Program-made: the position numbers and the translations under genes
Notes under the pieces: model-generated
Databases searched by the model: none
Seen by the model: the letters and a program-made list of their open reading frames with translations, nothing else
What the model was told of the DNA's origin: nothing
Assembly: GCA_964475835.1 (NCBI GenBank)
Contig: CAYYYL010000020.1
Location: 1 to 49,097 of the forward strand
DNA from: JABDCI01 sp964475835
Lineage (GTDB): Bacteria; Verrucomicrobiota; Verrucomicrobiia; JABWAM01
Length of the DNA stretch: 49,097 nt
Direction: 5' to 3'
Shown here: positions 1-8,171 of the stretch, one piece after another
How the letters are laid out: each line of letters starts with the position of its first letter
How positions within the stretch are numbered: position 1 is the first letter of the stretch

Positions 1-120
1 CATCACATCACCGTCACGAAAATGTTCCATCACATAGTTGCGCGCCATTTGACTACGAGTCAGATGGGAAAGACGGACAACCGGGTTCCAATGTTGGGTT
101 GTTTGTTGATCGTAATTCAA
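1..120 (-). CDS. Possible 5' end of an unidentified gene running off the left edge
   Basis: On the minus strand an open frame runs from a TTG codon at 118-120 to the window edge, giving 40 codons with a plausible protein-like composition (including HWNPVVRLSHLTRSQ). An in-frame TGA lies further upstream, so if this is a gene its start is inside the window. AAGG lies 12 bases before the TTG, which is a poor spacing. No family is recognised. The fragment is too short to be sure it is coding. Confidence 0.25.
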   Translation of the reverse strand, partial: MNYDQQTTQHWNPVVRLSHLTRSQMARNYVMEHFRDGDVM

Positions 121-216
121 AATTAAATCATACCTTAAAAAAAGGATTCAAGGCTTGCAAGCAAGTCATTCTCCCATCAAAAGCCTTTTAATAAACCATC
201 TCCCCCCGACCATTTC

Positions 217-1236
217 ATGAAAAACAGGCCGTTCTATTGGATAGCACTCTTGGGAGTGCTCCATATTGGTCTTATTTGTTCCGTATTCAGTATGCCTACT
301 GAATTTGACTCACCCCCTGATGAAGGTGAAATCCGGGAAAACACAGAGATCATTGACCGTTGCAACGATTTTCTCACTTTTGATTTCAAAGAAGCCCCAC
401 TCTACTGCCAACGTGCTTCCGCAGAAGTATCCATCAATAGAATAGACGAGGCTATTAAAGATTTTTCAAAAGCTATTCAGATAAACCCGTTTTTTGCACG
501 AGCTTACGCGGGAAGAGCCTTTGTAAAACACAAAAAGGGAGATTATTCTGATGCACTAATCGACGCTACAAAGGCCATCGAACTTTCACCTCATGATGCA
601 TCCCTTTTCGCAATTCGAGGATGCATCAAATCAGAAATGCATGACTTCGAAAGTGCCAACGCCGATTTTACTACAGGACTTCAGAAAAATATAAAATGTT
701 CGGGAATTTATTTTTACCGTGGAATTTGTCATTCTTATCAAGGCAATTTTCTTTCTGCCATTGAGGATTATTCTCAAGCGATCAACTTTGGACCAAGGGA
801 ACCACGAATGTATGTTAATCGATCTGATTGTCACCTTCGACTGAAACATTTCGATGACTGCATTGAAGATTCAAACAAAGCGCTTCTTTTAAAACCTGGC
901 TGTGCCCTGGCCCTGTCGAACAGAGCTTATGCAAAAGCCCATTTAGGCGATTTAAAAGGTGGTCTTGAGGATTGTGATCTGAGCATTCGAAAATCCCCAA
1001 AATTGACAGGGGCATATCATACTCGGGCCCTTATTAAATCAAAATTGGGAGATCAAAAAAGTGCTCTTATTGATTTGGAAAAGGCTTTGGAAATTGCCCC
1101 ACACTATGCGGAAGCCTATCGTCTTCGTGCTCAAATTAAAAATAGCCTTGGGGATTCCATTGGTGCAACCAGTGACCTCGAGATGGCGGCGCGATTCGCT
1201 CAAGAAAGTGACATGCCAGTTCCCAGTGGAAAATAA
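217..1236 (+). CDS. Exported or membrane-anchored tetratricopeptide repeat protein
   Basis: The 339-residue product begins with a short basic stretch and a hydrophobic segment (about residues 6-26), consistent with a signal peptide or signal anchor. From about residue 65 to the end it is built of consecutive 34-residue TPR units. The TPR signature (small residue at 8, Y/F, A at 20, P at 32) recurs as 'AIKDFSKAIQINP', 'ALIDATKAIELSP', 'AIEDYSQAINFGP' and 'ALIDLEKALEIAP', giving about seven to eight repeats. TPR arrays are protein-protein interaction scaffolds; no catalytic domain is visible, so the partner is unknown. The ATG has no clear Shine-Dalgarno. Base composition is more AT-rich than most neighbours, as for other exported proteins here. 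The subtilase-like gene follows 69 bases downstream on the same strand and may be co-transcribed. Confidence 0.85.
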   Translation: MKNRPFYWIALLGVLHIGLICSVFSMPTEFDSPPDEGEIRENTEIIDRCNDFLTFDFKEAPLYCQRASAEVSINRIDEAIKDFSKAIQINPFFARAYAGRAFVKHKKGDYSDALIDATKAIELSPHDASLFAIRGCIKSEMHDFESANADFTTGLQKNIKCSGIYFYRGICHSYQGNFLSAIEDYSQAINFGPREPRMYVNRSDCHLRLKHFDDCIEDSNKALLLKPGCALALSNRAYAKAHLGDLKGGLEDCDLSIRKSPKLTGAYHTRALIKSKLGDQKSALIDLEKALEIAPHYAEAYRLRAQIKNSLGDSIGATSDLEMAARFAQESDMPVPSGK

Positions 1237-1305
1237 GGAGGAACTTCCTGGCTATTTCGACAAGTTAGCCTCAGTCAAAATGGGTGCAAAGCAGGAATCC
1301 GTGTG

Positions 1306-2604
1306 ATGTTTAACAAAACCTTCCTTACTGCAGCCTTCTCCCTAATTATCCCATATTCCATTCAAGCAACGGTTGCAGATGCGGAAACGCCAACGGAATT
1401 TGGATTTCGCCTCACTCAGTCCCACAACCCCACTGTTCTTTCATCCAGCATCAACGGAACGTCCATTTCCCTCGCCCAAATCGAAGCCGGGGGCGGGCGG
1501 GCCAACGCAGACCTCCCGGTTTTTAAGGGAAAGCAGTTTGAATTTCTGACAGGAGGTGCCTTCCAGCAGCACGCCACTGCCGTTGGGTCGATTCTTTATG
1601 GCAACAGTTCCGACTACAAAGGAGTTGCGCCTGGAATCCATAAGGTCACCTTCGGGGATGCGGGGCTTTTTTTAAAAAACTGGATCCAGCCCGACAAACC
1701 TCTCCCCATTCAGATCGTGAACCAAAGCTATTCCCTTCCCGAAAGGGTGGCTGCCGTGGATGGCCTGCTCGATGTCTATGCCCACAAACACCACATTCTT
1801 TTCGTCAATGCCGCCAACGGTCCGGACGGCCATGTGGGAAATTCTCCCTCGACGATGTTCAATGGCATCTGCGTCGGCGCCTGCGATCCGGAGTCAGGGG
1901 AACCCCTTCCACCCTACGGTCCCTTCGAAGGGCGCGGGTTGCCTGAAATCCTGGCACCATCCACAGGCTCCTACATCCATGATGGCCCGCCCGCAGTGCT
2001 GACCAATCAAATCCACCGCAGCCGGGGGACCATCGCCGGGACCAGCATGGCCGCTCCGTTCGTCAGCGGCACCGCCGCCCTGATCATGGACTTCGCCCTT
2101 AGTCAACCGGATCTCCATGAATGCGCGGATCCCCGCGTCGCCAAGGCCATTCTGCTCACCTCAGCCACGAAAAACCCAGGCTGGAAAAGGGATCCAGAAA
2201 GCGTTCTGGATTCTCATCAGGGGGCGGGCGTTCTGAACACCGCCCGCGCCATTTCCCTCCTGCAAGAGTGTCTGCAACACACCACCACCGCACACGCGTC
2301 CCTCGAAACCATTGATCCGGGGGAAACCCGTTTCTTCCCCATTTCTGTCAAAGGAGATCCCATCTTTGTCGCCACCCTCGTCTGGAATCGTCGGGCTGAG
2401 GACAACCACCTGATCCTCGTCCCATTGGAATTCAAACTCCTCACCGGTGAAAAGGTGGTGATCTCGAGCAGTTTGCGAACAAGCAATGTGCATCACCTCT
2501 TTGTCCATCATCTCACGCCAGGGAACTACACGTTGCAGATCCACAACCCGTCCAGGCATTCCGAACAGTGCGGTCTGGCATGGATGGTGGATTCTCCCAA
2601 ATAG
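1306..2604 (+). CDS. Secreted subtilisin-like (S8 family) serine protease with Glu at the catalytic Asp position
   Basis: The 432-residue product has a signal peptide (hydrophobic about residues 6-19, likely cleavage near 'IQA'). The S8 blocks are present in order. 'LAQIEAGGG' (E60) stands where DTG/DSG normally carries the catalytic Asp, 'QQHATAVGS' holds His89, 'VNAANGP' (168-173) is the oxyanion-Asn region, and 'GTSMAAPFVSGTAAL' holds Ser247. The roughly 100 residues after residue 310 look like a beta-rich C-terminal domain. S8 enzymes cleave peptide bonds by an Asp-His-Ser triad; here Glu replaces Asp, so activity may be retained or altered. The start could also be the GTG at 1303; an AGGA at 1293-1296 serves either. 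It probably acts in the periplasm or outside the cell. Confidence 0.82.
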   Translation: MFNKTFLTAAFSLIIPYSIQATVADAETPTEFGFRLTQSHNPTVLSSSINGTSISLAQIEAGGGRANADLPVFKGKQFEFLTGGAFQQHATAVGSILYGNSSDYKGVAPGIHKVTFGDAGLFLKNWIQPDKPLPIQIVNQSYSLPERVAAVDGLLDVYAHKHHILFVNAANGPDGHVGNSPSTMFNGICVGACDPESGEPLPPYGPFEGRGLPEILAPSTGSYIHDGPPAVLTNQIHRSRGTIAGTSMAAPFVSGTAALIMDFALSQPDLHECADPRVAKAILLTSATKNPGWKRDPESVLDSHQGAGVLNTARAISLLQECLQHTTTAHASLETIDPGETRFFPISVKGDPIFVATLVWNRRAEDNHLILVPLEFKLLTGEKVVISSSLRTSNVHHLFVHHLTPGNYTLQIHNPSRHSEQCGLAWMVDSPK

Positions 2605-2662
2605 CCTTCGGACTTGGATGGGATCTTTCCAAATTCCGAAAGAGCGTTCATCATTCAGGAAA

Positions 2663-3529
2663 ATGAGTTCCTACAGATCCGCATATCCCGACGGTACGTT
2701 GTGCGATCCCACGACGAATTGGGCCAGCTATGTGGCCGATTTGATCCGTCCCCACGGCCCCCCTCCCGCCGTGATGCTTGTAGTGGCCCATCCCGATGAT
2801 GAAGCGATTGGTGTGGGAGCGCAGATCGCACGGCTCCGGGACGTGTTCGTCGTGCATGTCACCGATGGCGCCCCCAAGGATATGAAAGATGCCCGTGGCT
2901 GTGGGTTCCAAACGCGCATCGACTATGCACAGGCCCGGCGCAAGGAATTGGAACGCGCCATGTTGCTTGCAGGACTTCCCTCCAACCGGCTTTTTCAAAT
3001 GAACTACGCCGATCAGGAGGCATCCCTCAATCTGGTGGAGCTTGCGGGAGCGCTGGCCAAACTGTTCTGCGACATCCGGCCAGGCCTCGTTCTGACTCAT
3101 CCCTATGAAGGCGGGCATCCCGACCACGATGCTACAGCCTTCGCCGTTCACATCGCCCGGCATCTTCTTCAGGATTATAAAGCCCCACTTCCGATGGTGA
3201 TTGAGATGGCGTTCTATCACATGCGCTCCGGCAGTCGAAGCACGGGCGAGTTCATCACACGGCCCGAATGTCCGGTCAGCACAGCCCGCCTCACTCCTCA
3301 GCAAATCATGCTGAAACGAAAGATGTTTGACTGCTATGTCACGCAGCGCAACATCCTCAAGACCTTTCCCCAGGATGTGGAGCGGTTCCGTCCCGCACCC
3401 CTTTACCATTTCCAACTCCCCCCTCACGACGGAAAACTGTTCTACGAGAATTTCGACTGGGGCATGACAGGTGCACGGTGGCGCGATCTGGCCCGCGATG
3501 CCCAGCAACTCCTCGGCATTCCGATCTGA
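2663..3529 (+). CDS. PIG-L/LmbE-family N-deacetylase
   Basis: A 288-residue protein of the GlcNAc-PI de-N-acetylase family, zinc-dependent amidases that remove N-acetyl groups from sugars or sugar conjugates. The zinc/catalytic motif AHPDDE is at residues 42-47 and the third metal-ligand region is 'GGHPDHDATAFA' near residue 155. The frame is open from 2486, but that part overlaps the upstream subtilase gene in another frame and is not protease- or deacetylase-like. The ATG at 2663 lies 59 bases after the protease stop and places the Rossmann-like strand and AHPDDE at the usual distance from the N-terminus. An AGGA just before the ATG is closely spaced. No signal peptide is seen, so it is cytoplasmic. 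The substrate is unknown; deacetylated sugars for surface glycans are one possibility. Confidence 0.88.
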   Translation: MSSYRSAYPDGTLCDPTTNWASYVADLIRPHGPPPAVMLVVAHPDDEAIGVGAQIARLRDVFVVHVTDGAPKDMKDARGCGFQTRIDYAQARRKELERAMLLAGLPSNRLFQMNYADQEASLNLVELAGALAKLFCDIRPGLVLTHPYEGGHPDHDATAFAVHIARHLLQDYKAPLPMVIEMAFYHMRSGSRSTGEFITRPECPVSTARLTPQQIMLKRKMFDCYVTQRNILKTFPQDVERFRPAPLYHFQLPPHDGKLFYENFDWGMTGARWRDLARDAQQLLGIPI

Positions 3530-3543
3530 TTTCTGGCTTCCAG

Positions 3544-5475
3544 CTAGGTTCCTACCCGGATGGGAAGAATAATCATGGGCACGCCCATCCAATGGAGTCG
3601 ACGTTGGATGGCAGTAGCCGTTTCGTTATGAAGAAGGCGGTGATACCAGTTCTCCCTCTGAAAAATCAGTTTTCCGCCAAAGAATACTGCTTTCGGAAAT
3701 TGTCGCGCAATCTGGTCACACATTCTTTCAGACTCCGCCACGGGATCCGTCCCAAGTTCCATGCGTATTTCCGAGGAAAGACCAAGTCGACCCGCCATCT
3801 CCTTGTATTTCGTCAGATCGTCACGGACTTTCGCCTGCAGGTGTTCCAGTTCGTCCCTCCCCTTGAAGGTTCCGGAATCAATCACTGCAGCCGACGCGAA
3901 AATCACCTGCCGGTACTGGCCCGGGAAAAGTTTCAAAATGGTAAGGAGGGTGTGAATGCCCAAACCGCCATAACCCGACACCAGTAAAACCGCAACGGAC
4001 TGCTTCCCGTCCAGGGCCTCATCCTCCGGCACCTTGGTCGACTCCCGGGGCAGATCCGTCAAGGTCGAAGACAGCATCCCCACCGCGCGCTGCACGGCAC
4101 GATAATGCCGGCGTATGAGAAAACAGAATCCCACCAGACTCAGTGTCACGAGCAAGGTGATCCATCCGCCTTCAGTAAATTTCTCGAAAACCACCATCGC
4201 CAGGATACCCACACAAACAAAGGACGCGCTCCCATGCACGAGCAAAGCCTTGGTACGCTTCTTTTCCCTGCGGGAAAGCCACATCCGGCACATGGCAATC
4301 TGGGAAAGTGAAAACGTGACGAAGACATTGATGGAATACATCGTCACCAGCGTGGTGATGTCGCCATGGCTGTAAAAAAGAATCCCCATGGAAGCCAGCC
4401 CCATGAGCAAGACCCCGTAGTGCATGGTGAGCTGTTCGGAGAGTGAACTGAACAAGCGCGGCAACCATCCATCGAGGGACATGTTTGCCATGACGCGGGG
4501 TCCGTCCAGAAATCCCGCCTGAGCCGCCACCATCAACAACCCGGCTTCCGCAAGCAGGGTGAGCACCACGAACCAGGGTCCGATATGGATGCGTTCCACA
4601 AGAACGGCATTCAACGTCTTGCCTTCCTCGACAGAAACCCCTGCGAGCAAGTAACAGACAAGAATCCCTCCGGCCGTGATCGCCAGCGAAGACGCCATGT
4701 AGGCCATCGTCTTCCTGGCCGTTTTCACCCTGGGTTCGCGCATCAGAAGCACTCCATTCGAAACAGCCTCGATTCCCGTGTACGTTCCCGCACCCCGTGA
4801 ATACGCATTCATGAAAATGAGAAACATCCCCCACAATCCAAGCTGATGCACATCACTTTTGAGCGCATGCACCGCATGGGTCGCCACTTCGGGAATCCGA
4901 TTGCCATAGACCACCAGGCATCCCATCAGCACCACCGCATGCGTGAGGATGAAAAGCATGAAGATCGGCACCACCAACTGCACCGATTCTTTCACACCGC
5001 GAAGATTCATCACGATCAACACCAGAATGAGAAAACATTCTGCGGGCAGTTTCCATCCATGAAGATGCAGGGGAAGAAAACTGAACACCTGATCCATCGC
5101 TGCAGCCACGGATGTCGTGATCGTGAGGACATAGTCCACCAGAAGCGCAGAACCGGAAACCACACCCCACGAGGGACCAAGCAACTTGGTCGTCACCACA
5201 TAGCCGCCGCCACCATGCGGAAAATGTTCAATGAGCAAACTGTAGGCGTACGAGATCAGAAATACGGTGGCGGCTGTGGCGAGCACGAGGAAGACAGCCA
5301 TCTGGGGGTGCCCCATGAGCGCCCGGTATGCTTCATCCGGACCATACGCCGAGGAACTCAATCCGTCCGCCCCCAAACCCACCCAGGCCAGGAAGGCCAC
5401 GAGCGAGATTTTGTGAAAAAGTCCGGGATCCTTCAGATCACGCGGTTTGCTGAGAAGAAATTGTTTGAGGGGCAT
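3544..5475 (-). CDS. APC-superfamily amino acid permease with C-terminal cytosolic domain
   Basis: The 643-residue product begins with the characteristic 'VAFLAWVGLGADGLSSSAYGPDE' region of one APC permease group, where the Gly-rich unwound TM1 lies. About 12 hydrophobic helices follow up to about residue 450. Residues about 480-643 are soluble and alternate beta strands and helices ('VAVLLVSGYGGLGIHTLL', 'VFFGGKLIF', 'MGVPMIILPI'), resembling a UspA-like or nucleotide-binding-like regulatory tail. Family members are secondary transporters of amino acids or related cations; the substrate cannot be told from sequence. It is convergent with the deacetylase gene (14-base gap). Upstream, on the 5' side, lies a 67-bp inverted repeat. 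No Shine-Dalgarno is visible before the ATG. Confidence 0.85.
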   Translation of the reverse strand: MPLKQFLLSKPRDLKDPGLFHKISLVAFLAWVGLGADGLSSSAYGPDEAYRALMGHPQMAVFLVLATAATVFLISYAYSLLIEHFPHGGGGYVVTTKLLGPSWGVVSGSALLVDYVLTITTSVAAAMDQVFSFLPLHLHGWKLPAECFLILVLIVMNLRGVKESVQLVVPIFMLFILTHAVVLMGCLVVYGNRIPEVATHAVHALKSDVHQLGLWGMFLIFMNAYSRGAGTYTGIEAVSNGVLLMREPRVKTARKTMAYMASSLAITAGGILVCYLLAGVSVEEGKTLNAVLVERIHIGPWFVVLTLLAEAGLLMVAAQAGFLDGPRVMANMSLDGWLPRLFSSLSEQLTMHYGVLLMGLASMGILFYSHGDITTLVTMYSINVFVTFSLSQIAMCRMWLSRREKKRTKALLVHGSASFVCVGILAMVVFEKFTEGGWITLLVTLSLVGFCFLIRRHYRAVQRAVGMLSSTLTDLPRESTKVPEDEALDGKQSVAVLLVSGYGGLGIHTLLTILKLFPGQYRQVIFASAAVIDSGTFKGRDELEHLQAKVRDDLTKYKEMAGRLGLSSEIRMELGTDPVAESERMCDQIARQFPKAVFFGGKLIFQRENWYHRLLHNETATAIQRRLHWMGVPMIILPIRVGT

Positions 5476-5497
5476 ATGAGTTTCAAACGATGCAGCT

Positions 5498-5564
5498 AGA
5501 GAGACCCTTCGCTTCGCTCAGGGTGACAGATCTCCGTCATTCTGAGCGAAGCGAAGAATCTCTC
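5498..5564. repeat. Inverted repeat of the 'CTGAGCGAAGCGAAG' type
   Basis: Two 33-base arms (5498-5530 and 5532-5564) pair at 28 of 33 positions, with core TTCGCTTCGCTCAG / CTGAGCGAAGCGAA. A diverged relative occurs near 38764-38885. It lies between the start of the permease gene and the end of the large SPFH gene, both on the minus strand, so it would be transcribed as a long hairpin. It has no coding capacity. Confidence 0.85.
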
Positions 5565-5639
5565 TTTGTTTGGATGGGTTGTTTGTCTGTTTTTCCTCGA
5601 ATCCCGCACCTCCAAAGGAGATGCGGGAACGATGAGTTT

Positions 5640-7778
5640 TCAGTTTGGTTGCGCGGCAGGCGTCGCAGCGAACTGCTGTTGCATCGCCTTGATCGATTTC
5701 TGGATCTCGGCGGCGGCTTTTTCGTTTTCCTCCAGGCTCACACCCGCCTTTTCGCTGAGCATCAGTGCCATGAGCTGTTGGAAGAGCCCGTAACCCTGGG
5801 CGCCACCGCCTTCACGACCCGATTCGCCCATCACGAGCAGGCGTTCCGGCACGAGCGGCTGGACACTCTGCGCGAGTTGCTGCGCGATGAGGTTCATGGC
5901 GTAGAGCCGCGGATCACCCAGGGCACGCACTTTCTGGAGGGAGACCGCCGCCTCCGCCAGACCGATCTGTGCGGTCCGCGCCGCTTCACCCCGGCCAAGC
6001 ATCTCCTGGGATTTCGACTGACCCTGCGCGAGCTCCACATCGCGTCGGGCCAGACCCCGGGCTTCGGCCAGCTGAGCTTCACCCTGGTTGGCGGCGATTT
6101 CGATATGGATCTTCGTCTGCGTCAACTCCGCCTGCTTGTTCGCGATCGCCTGGGCTTCGTTGAGCTGCTTCAACTGAAACGCCGCCTCCTGCTGTTTGGC
6201 AAACGTCTCTTTCTGTTCCTCCGCCAGTCGGCGCAAGCGCAACTGGTCGAAGAGCTGCTCGATGGGCTCGACACCCTGGATGCCTGGCTTGGATTCGGGA
6301 CGTCCGATCATCACCGCAATGCAGTTGATGTCGTACTGCTGGAACCGGCGTCCCAGTTCCTCGGTGGCACGCGCCTGGATCTCCTCACGCTTGGTGAGCA
6401 GATCGAGCATGTGTGAGCTCTGGGCCACGTCGCGGAAATATGACGTCAGGATCGGATCCAGCGTCTGGCTGATCAACCGTCGAACGTCTCCGAAACGCTG
6501 CACCACACTCGGCGCCTTTTCATAGTCGATATGCAACACGAGCGAGAGCGGAAGCATCGGCTCATAACCGTCTGCTGTGATCAGTTCGATGCTCGTAAGA
6601 TCCTTGTCGTACTGATGTGCCTCGACCTGGCCGGTCACCCAGCGCAGGACGAAGTTGATTGTCGGAACAAGCTCCACTTTCAACGCGTAGGGATTAAGCG
6701 CGTACTTTCCGGGCGCCAGCGCCTGTTTCCAGACACCGCGCTCGTTCGCCGCGACCTGTTCCCCGTAGCGGAAGGCCTGCCCTGTCACGTCCACGCCACG
6801 CACGCCGTAGTAAGAGACCACGACGCCCACATACCCGATCGGGATGAGTGTCTTCGGTTTGATCTCCACCGTCGCGAACCAGCGATTGATAAAGAACGTA
6901 CCATCCGTGAGGACCTGCAACTGTTTGCCGCGTCGGCCACCCAGGGCCAGGAACATGTCCGGATCCTGGAAGTAGTTGTGATCTCCGCTTTCCGATGCCG
7001 GAATTTCCGGCGCGATGATTTCACCCGAGGCGATCGGAGCGCCGTCATGCACGGTCACCACACCCAGCGTATCGTTGGAGGAGAGTTGCGTCTCTCCATC
7101 CCGCTTTTCACCCGGGAGACGCGGTGCGGTGGTCACACTCTCACTCGAACCAATCAGGACGGGACGGAAACCATCCCGCTCCGCAAGCTCGGCATGCCAT
7201 TGTTGCAACTGCGCCTGCTCCTGGCCGCGGAGAAGTCCCCCATAGACACGCTCCATGGTGATCACCACGAACTGGGCAAGGTTGATCGCGTAAACGCCTT
7301 CGCGCAAAATCGCGCGCTGACGTCCGCGCTGTCCACCACCAGTGAGGAACGCACGGGCATCCTGGTAGTAGTTGCACGGCACGGTCACACCCAGGGTGTG
7401 CATGGGCTGCAACGGCTGTCCGTCACGCGCATAGACATACCCGATCTGACCTTCACCCACGGTCACGAGCGGCATCTGATGAATGCGGTACTGCCATGGG
7501 AAGAATCCCCCATGGGCACCACCACGCAGGATTTCCGCCTGAAACCCTGCTTCGCCACCGAGCGCGAGAATGCGGCCTTCGCCGAGCGACCCCCGGCTCG
7601 ACCACCACTTCTCCACCACGCCCACGCGATCGTGCGGAATATACCGCACTCCTGCCAGCCAAGCGATGATCGCCGAACCGACGCCCAGCGCCGACAGGAT
7701 CAGTCCCGTCCACGCCAAAACTCCACCAATGCCATAACCTCCAACTGCCAACATTCCCGAATAAACAGGAACATTCAT
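5640..7778 (-). CDS. Large SPFH/band 7 (flotillin-like) membrane protein
   Basis: A 712-residue protein with two hydrophobic stretches in the first 45 residues, an extended N-terminal region, an SPFH/PHB domain over about residues 300-480 and an Ala/Gln/Glu-rich coiled coil (about 500-640) as in flotillins. The tail is Gln-rich. Flotillin-like proteins form oligomeric membrane scaffolds in ordered lipid domains. The N-terminal half contains an internal duplication: 'NYYQDARAFL..GGGQRGRQ' at about 136 and 'NYFQDPDMFLALGGRRGKQ' at about 268. The ATG at 7778 is chosen because GGAG lies six bases upstream; the GTG at 7820 has a Shine-Dalgarno touching the start codon and is less likely. A second, much shorter SPFH gene lies at 13956. 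Confidence 0.87.
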   Translation of the reverse strand: MNVPVYSGMLAVGGYGIGGVLAWTGLILSALGVGSAIIAWLAGVRYIPHDRVGVVEKWWSSRGSLGEGRILALGGEAGFQAEILRGGAHGGFFPWQYRIHQMPLVTVGEGQIGYVYARDGQPLQPMHTLGVTVPCNYYQDARAFLTGGGQRGRQRAILREGVYAINLAQFVVITMERVYGGLLRGQEQAQLQQWHAELAERDGFRPVLIGSSESVTTAPRLPGEKRDGETQLSSNDTLGVVTVHDGAPIASGEIIAPEIPASESGDHNYFQDPDMFLALGGRRGKQLQVLTDGTFFINRWFATVEIKPKTLIPIGYVGVVVSYYGVRGVDVTGQAFRYGEQVAANERGVWKQALAPGKYALNPYALKVELVPTINFVLRWVTGQVEAHQYDKDLTSIELITADGYEPMLPLSLVLHIDYEKAPSVVQRFGDVRRLISQTLDPILTSYFRDVAQSSHMLDLLTKREEIQARATEELGRRFQQYDINCIAVMIGRPESKPGIQGVEPIEQLFDQLRLRRLAEEQKETFAKQQEAAFQLKQLNEAQAIANKQAELTQTKIHIEIAANQGEAQLAEARGLARRDVELAQGQSKSQEMLGRGEAARTAQIGLAEAAVSLQKVRALGDPRLYAMNLIAQQLAQSVQPLVPERLLVMGESGREGGGAQGYGLFQQLMALMLSEKAGVSLEENEKAAAEIQKSIKAMQQQFAATPAAQPN

Positions 7779-7896
7779 ACGATTCTCCAGACACATTCCG
7801 GGCGACGTGGTTTTCGACACACCTCCCCCGTTGCGTGCATTTCTCCCGCTCCTGCAAAAGAGACAGGAGGTTAATAATGAGGACTTGGGGAATCTG

Positions 7897-8062
7897 AAAA
7901 GACACCCTTGCCCTTGATGATTGCTGACGAGGTTAGCTGTCGGGCTAGAGCCACCAAGTGCTCCTGGTTTTGCAGAACCATACGCCCCAATCCGTTTTCA
8001 CGGAAAATGTGGGTCCCCCGCTGATCTGTTTCGATGTCAGACCATTAAGCTGCAAAGAACTG
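7897..8062 (-). ncRNA. Candidate structured RNA of about 165 nt (6S-like length; identity unresolved)
   Basis: This stretch has no credible ORF but folds well on the minus strand. Near the 5' end CUUUGC can pair with GCAAGG near the 3' end, and CUGAC with GUCAG further in. Inside are compact hairpins: UCCGU-GAAA-ACGGA, extended by CCCA/UGGG; UGGUU-CUGCAA-AACCA; and GAGC/GCUC. A promoter-like sequence (8069-8096) precedes it, and a short T-rich run (about 7897-7902) follows. Length and the long-range closing helix recall 6S RNA, but the terminal arm looks multi-branched rather than a single rod, so that assignment is weak. It could also be a leader of the SPFH gene, whose start is about 120 bases downstream. 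Confidence 0.38.
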
Positions 8063-8068
8063 AGAACA

Positions 8069-8096
8069 CTATTAGCATAACGCCCTCCGGGCGCAA
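8069..8096 (-). promoter_or_regulatory. Sigma70-type promoter for the candidate RNA
   Basis: Read on the minus strand: TTGCGC (8091-8096), a 16-base spacer, then TAATAG (8069-8074) preceded by TG one base away (an extended -10). The spacer contains a small GC-rich palindrome (CGCCCTCCGGGCG). This would start transcription near 8062, matching the 5' end of the predicted RNA fold. Confidence 0.4.
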
Positions 8097-8171
8097 GCAG
8101 ATGTGGACAAGATCTACGTAAGCACTTGATATCAGGCTAAATCCATTAACATCAAATGTCCTTATTTTTAT

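Noticed and set aside
2651..3592. 313-codon minus-strand frame across the deacetylase gene
   Set aside because: Antisense to the PIG-L/LmbE gene, whose metal-binding motifs are intact.
6531..7874. 447-codon open frame on the plus strand across the large SPFH gene
   Set aside because: It is rich in His/Arg/Asp without domain pattern, antisense to a well-supported gene.
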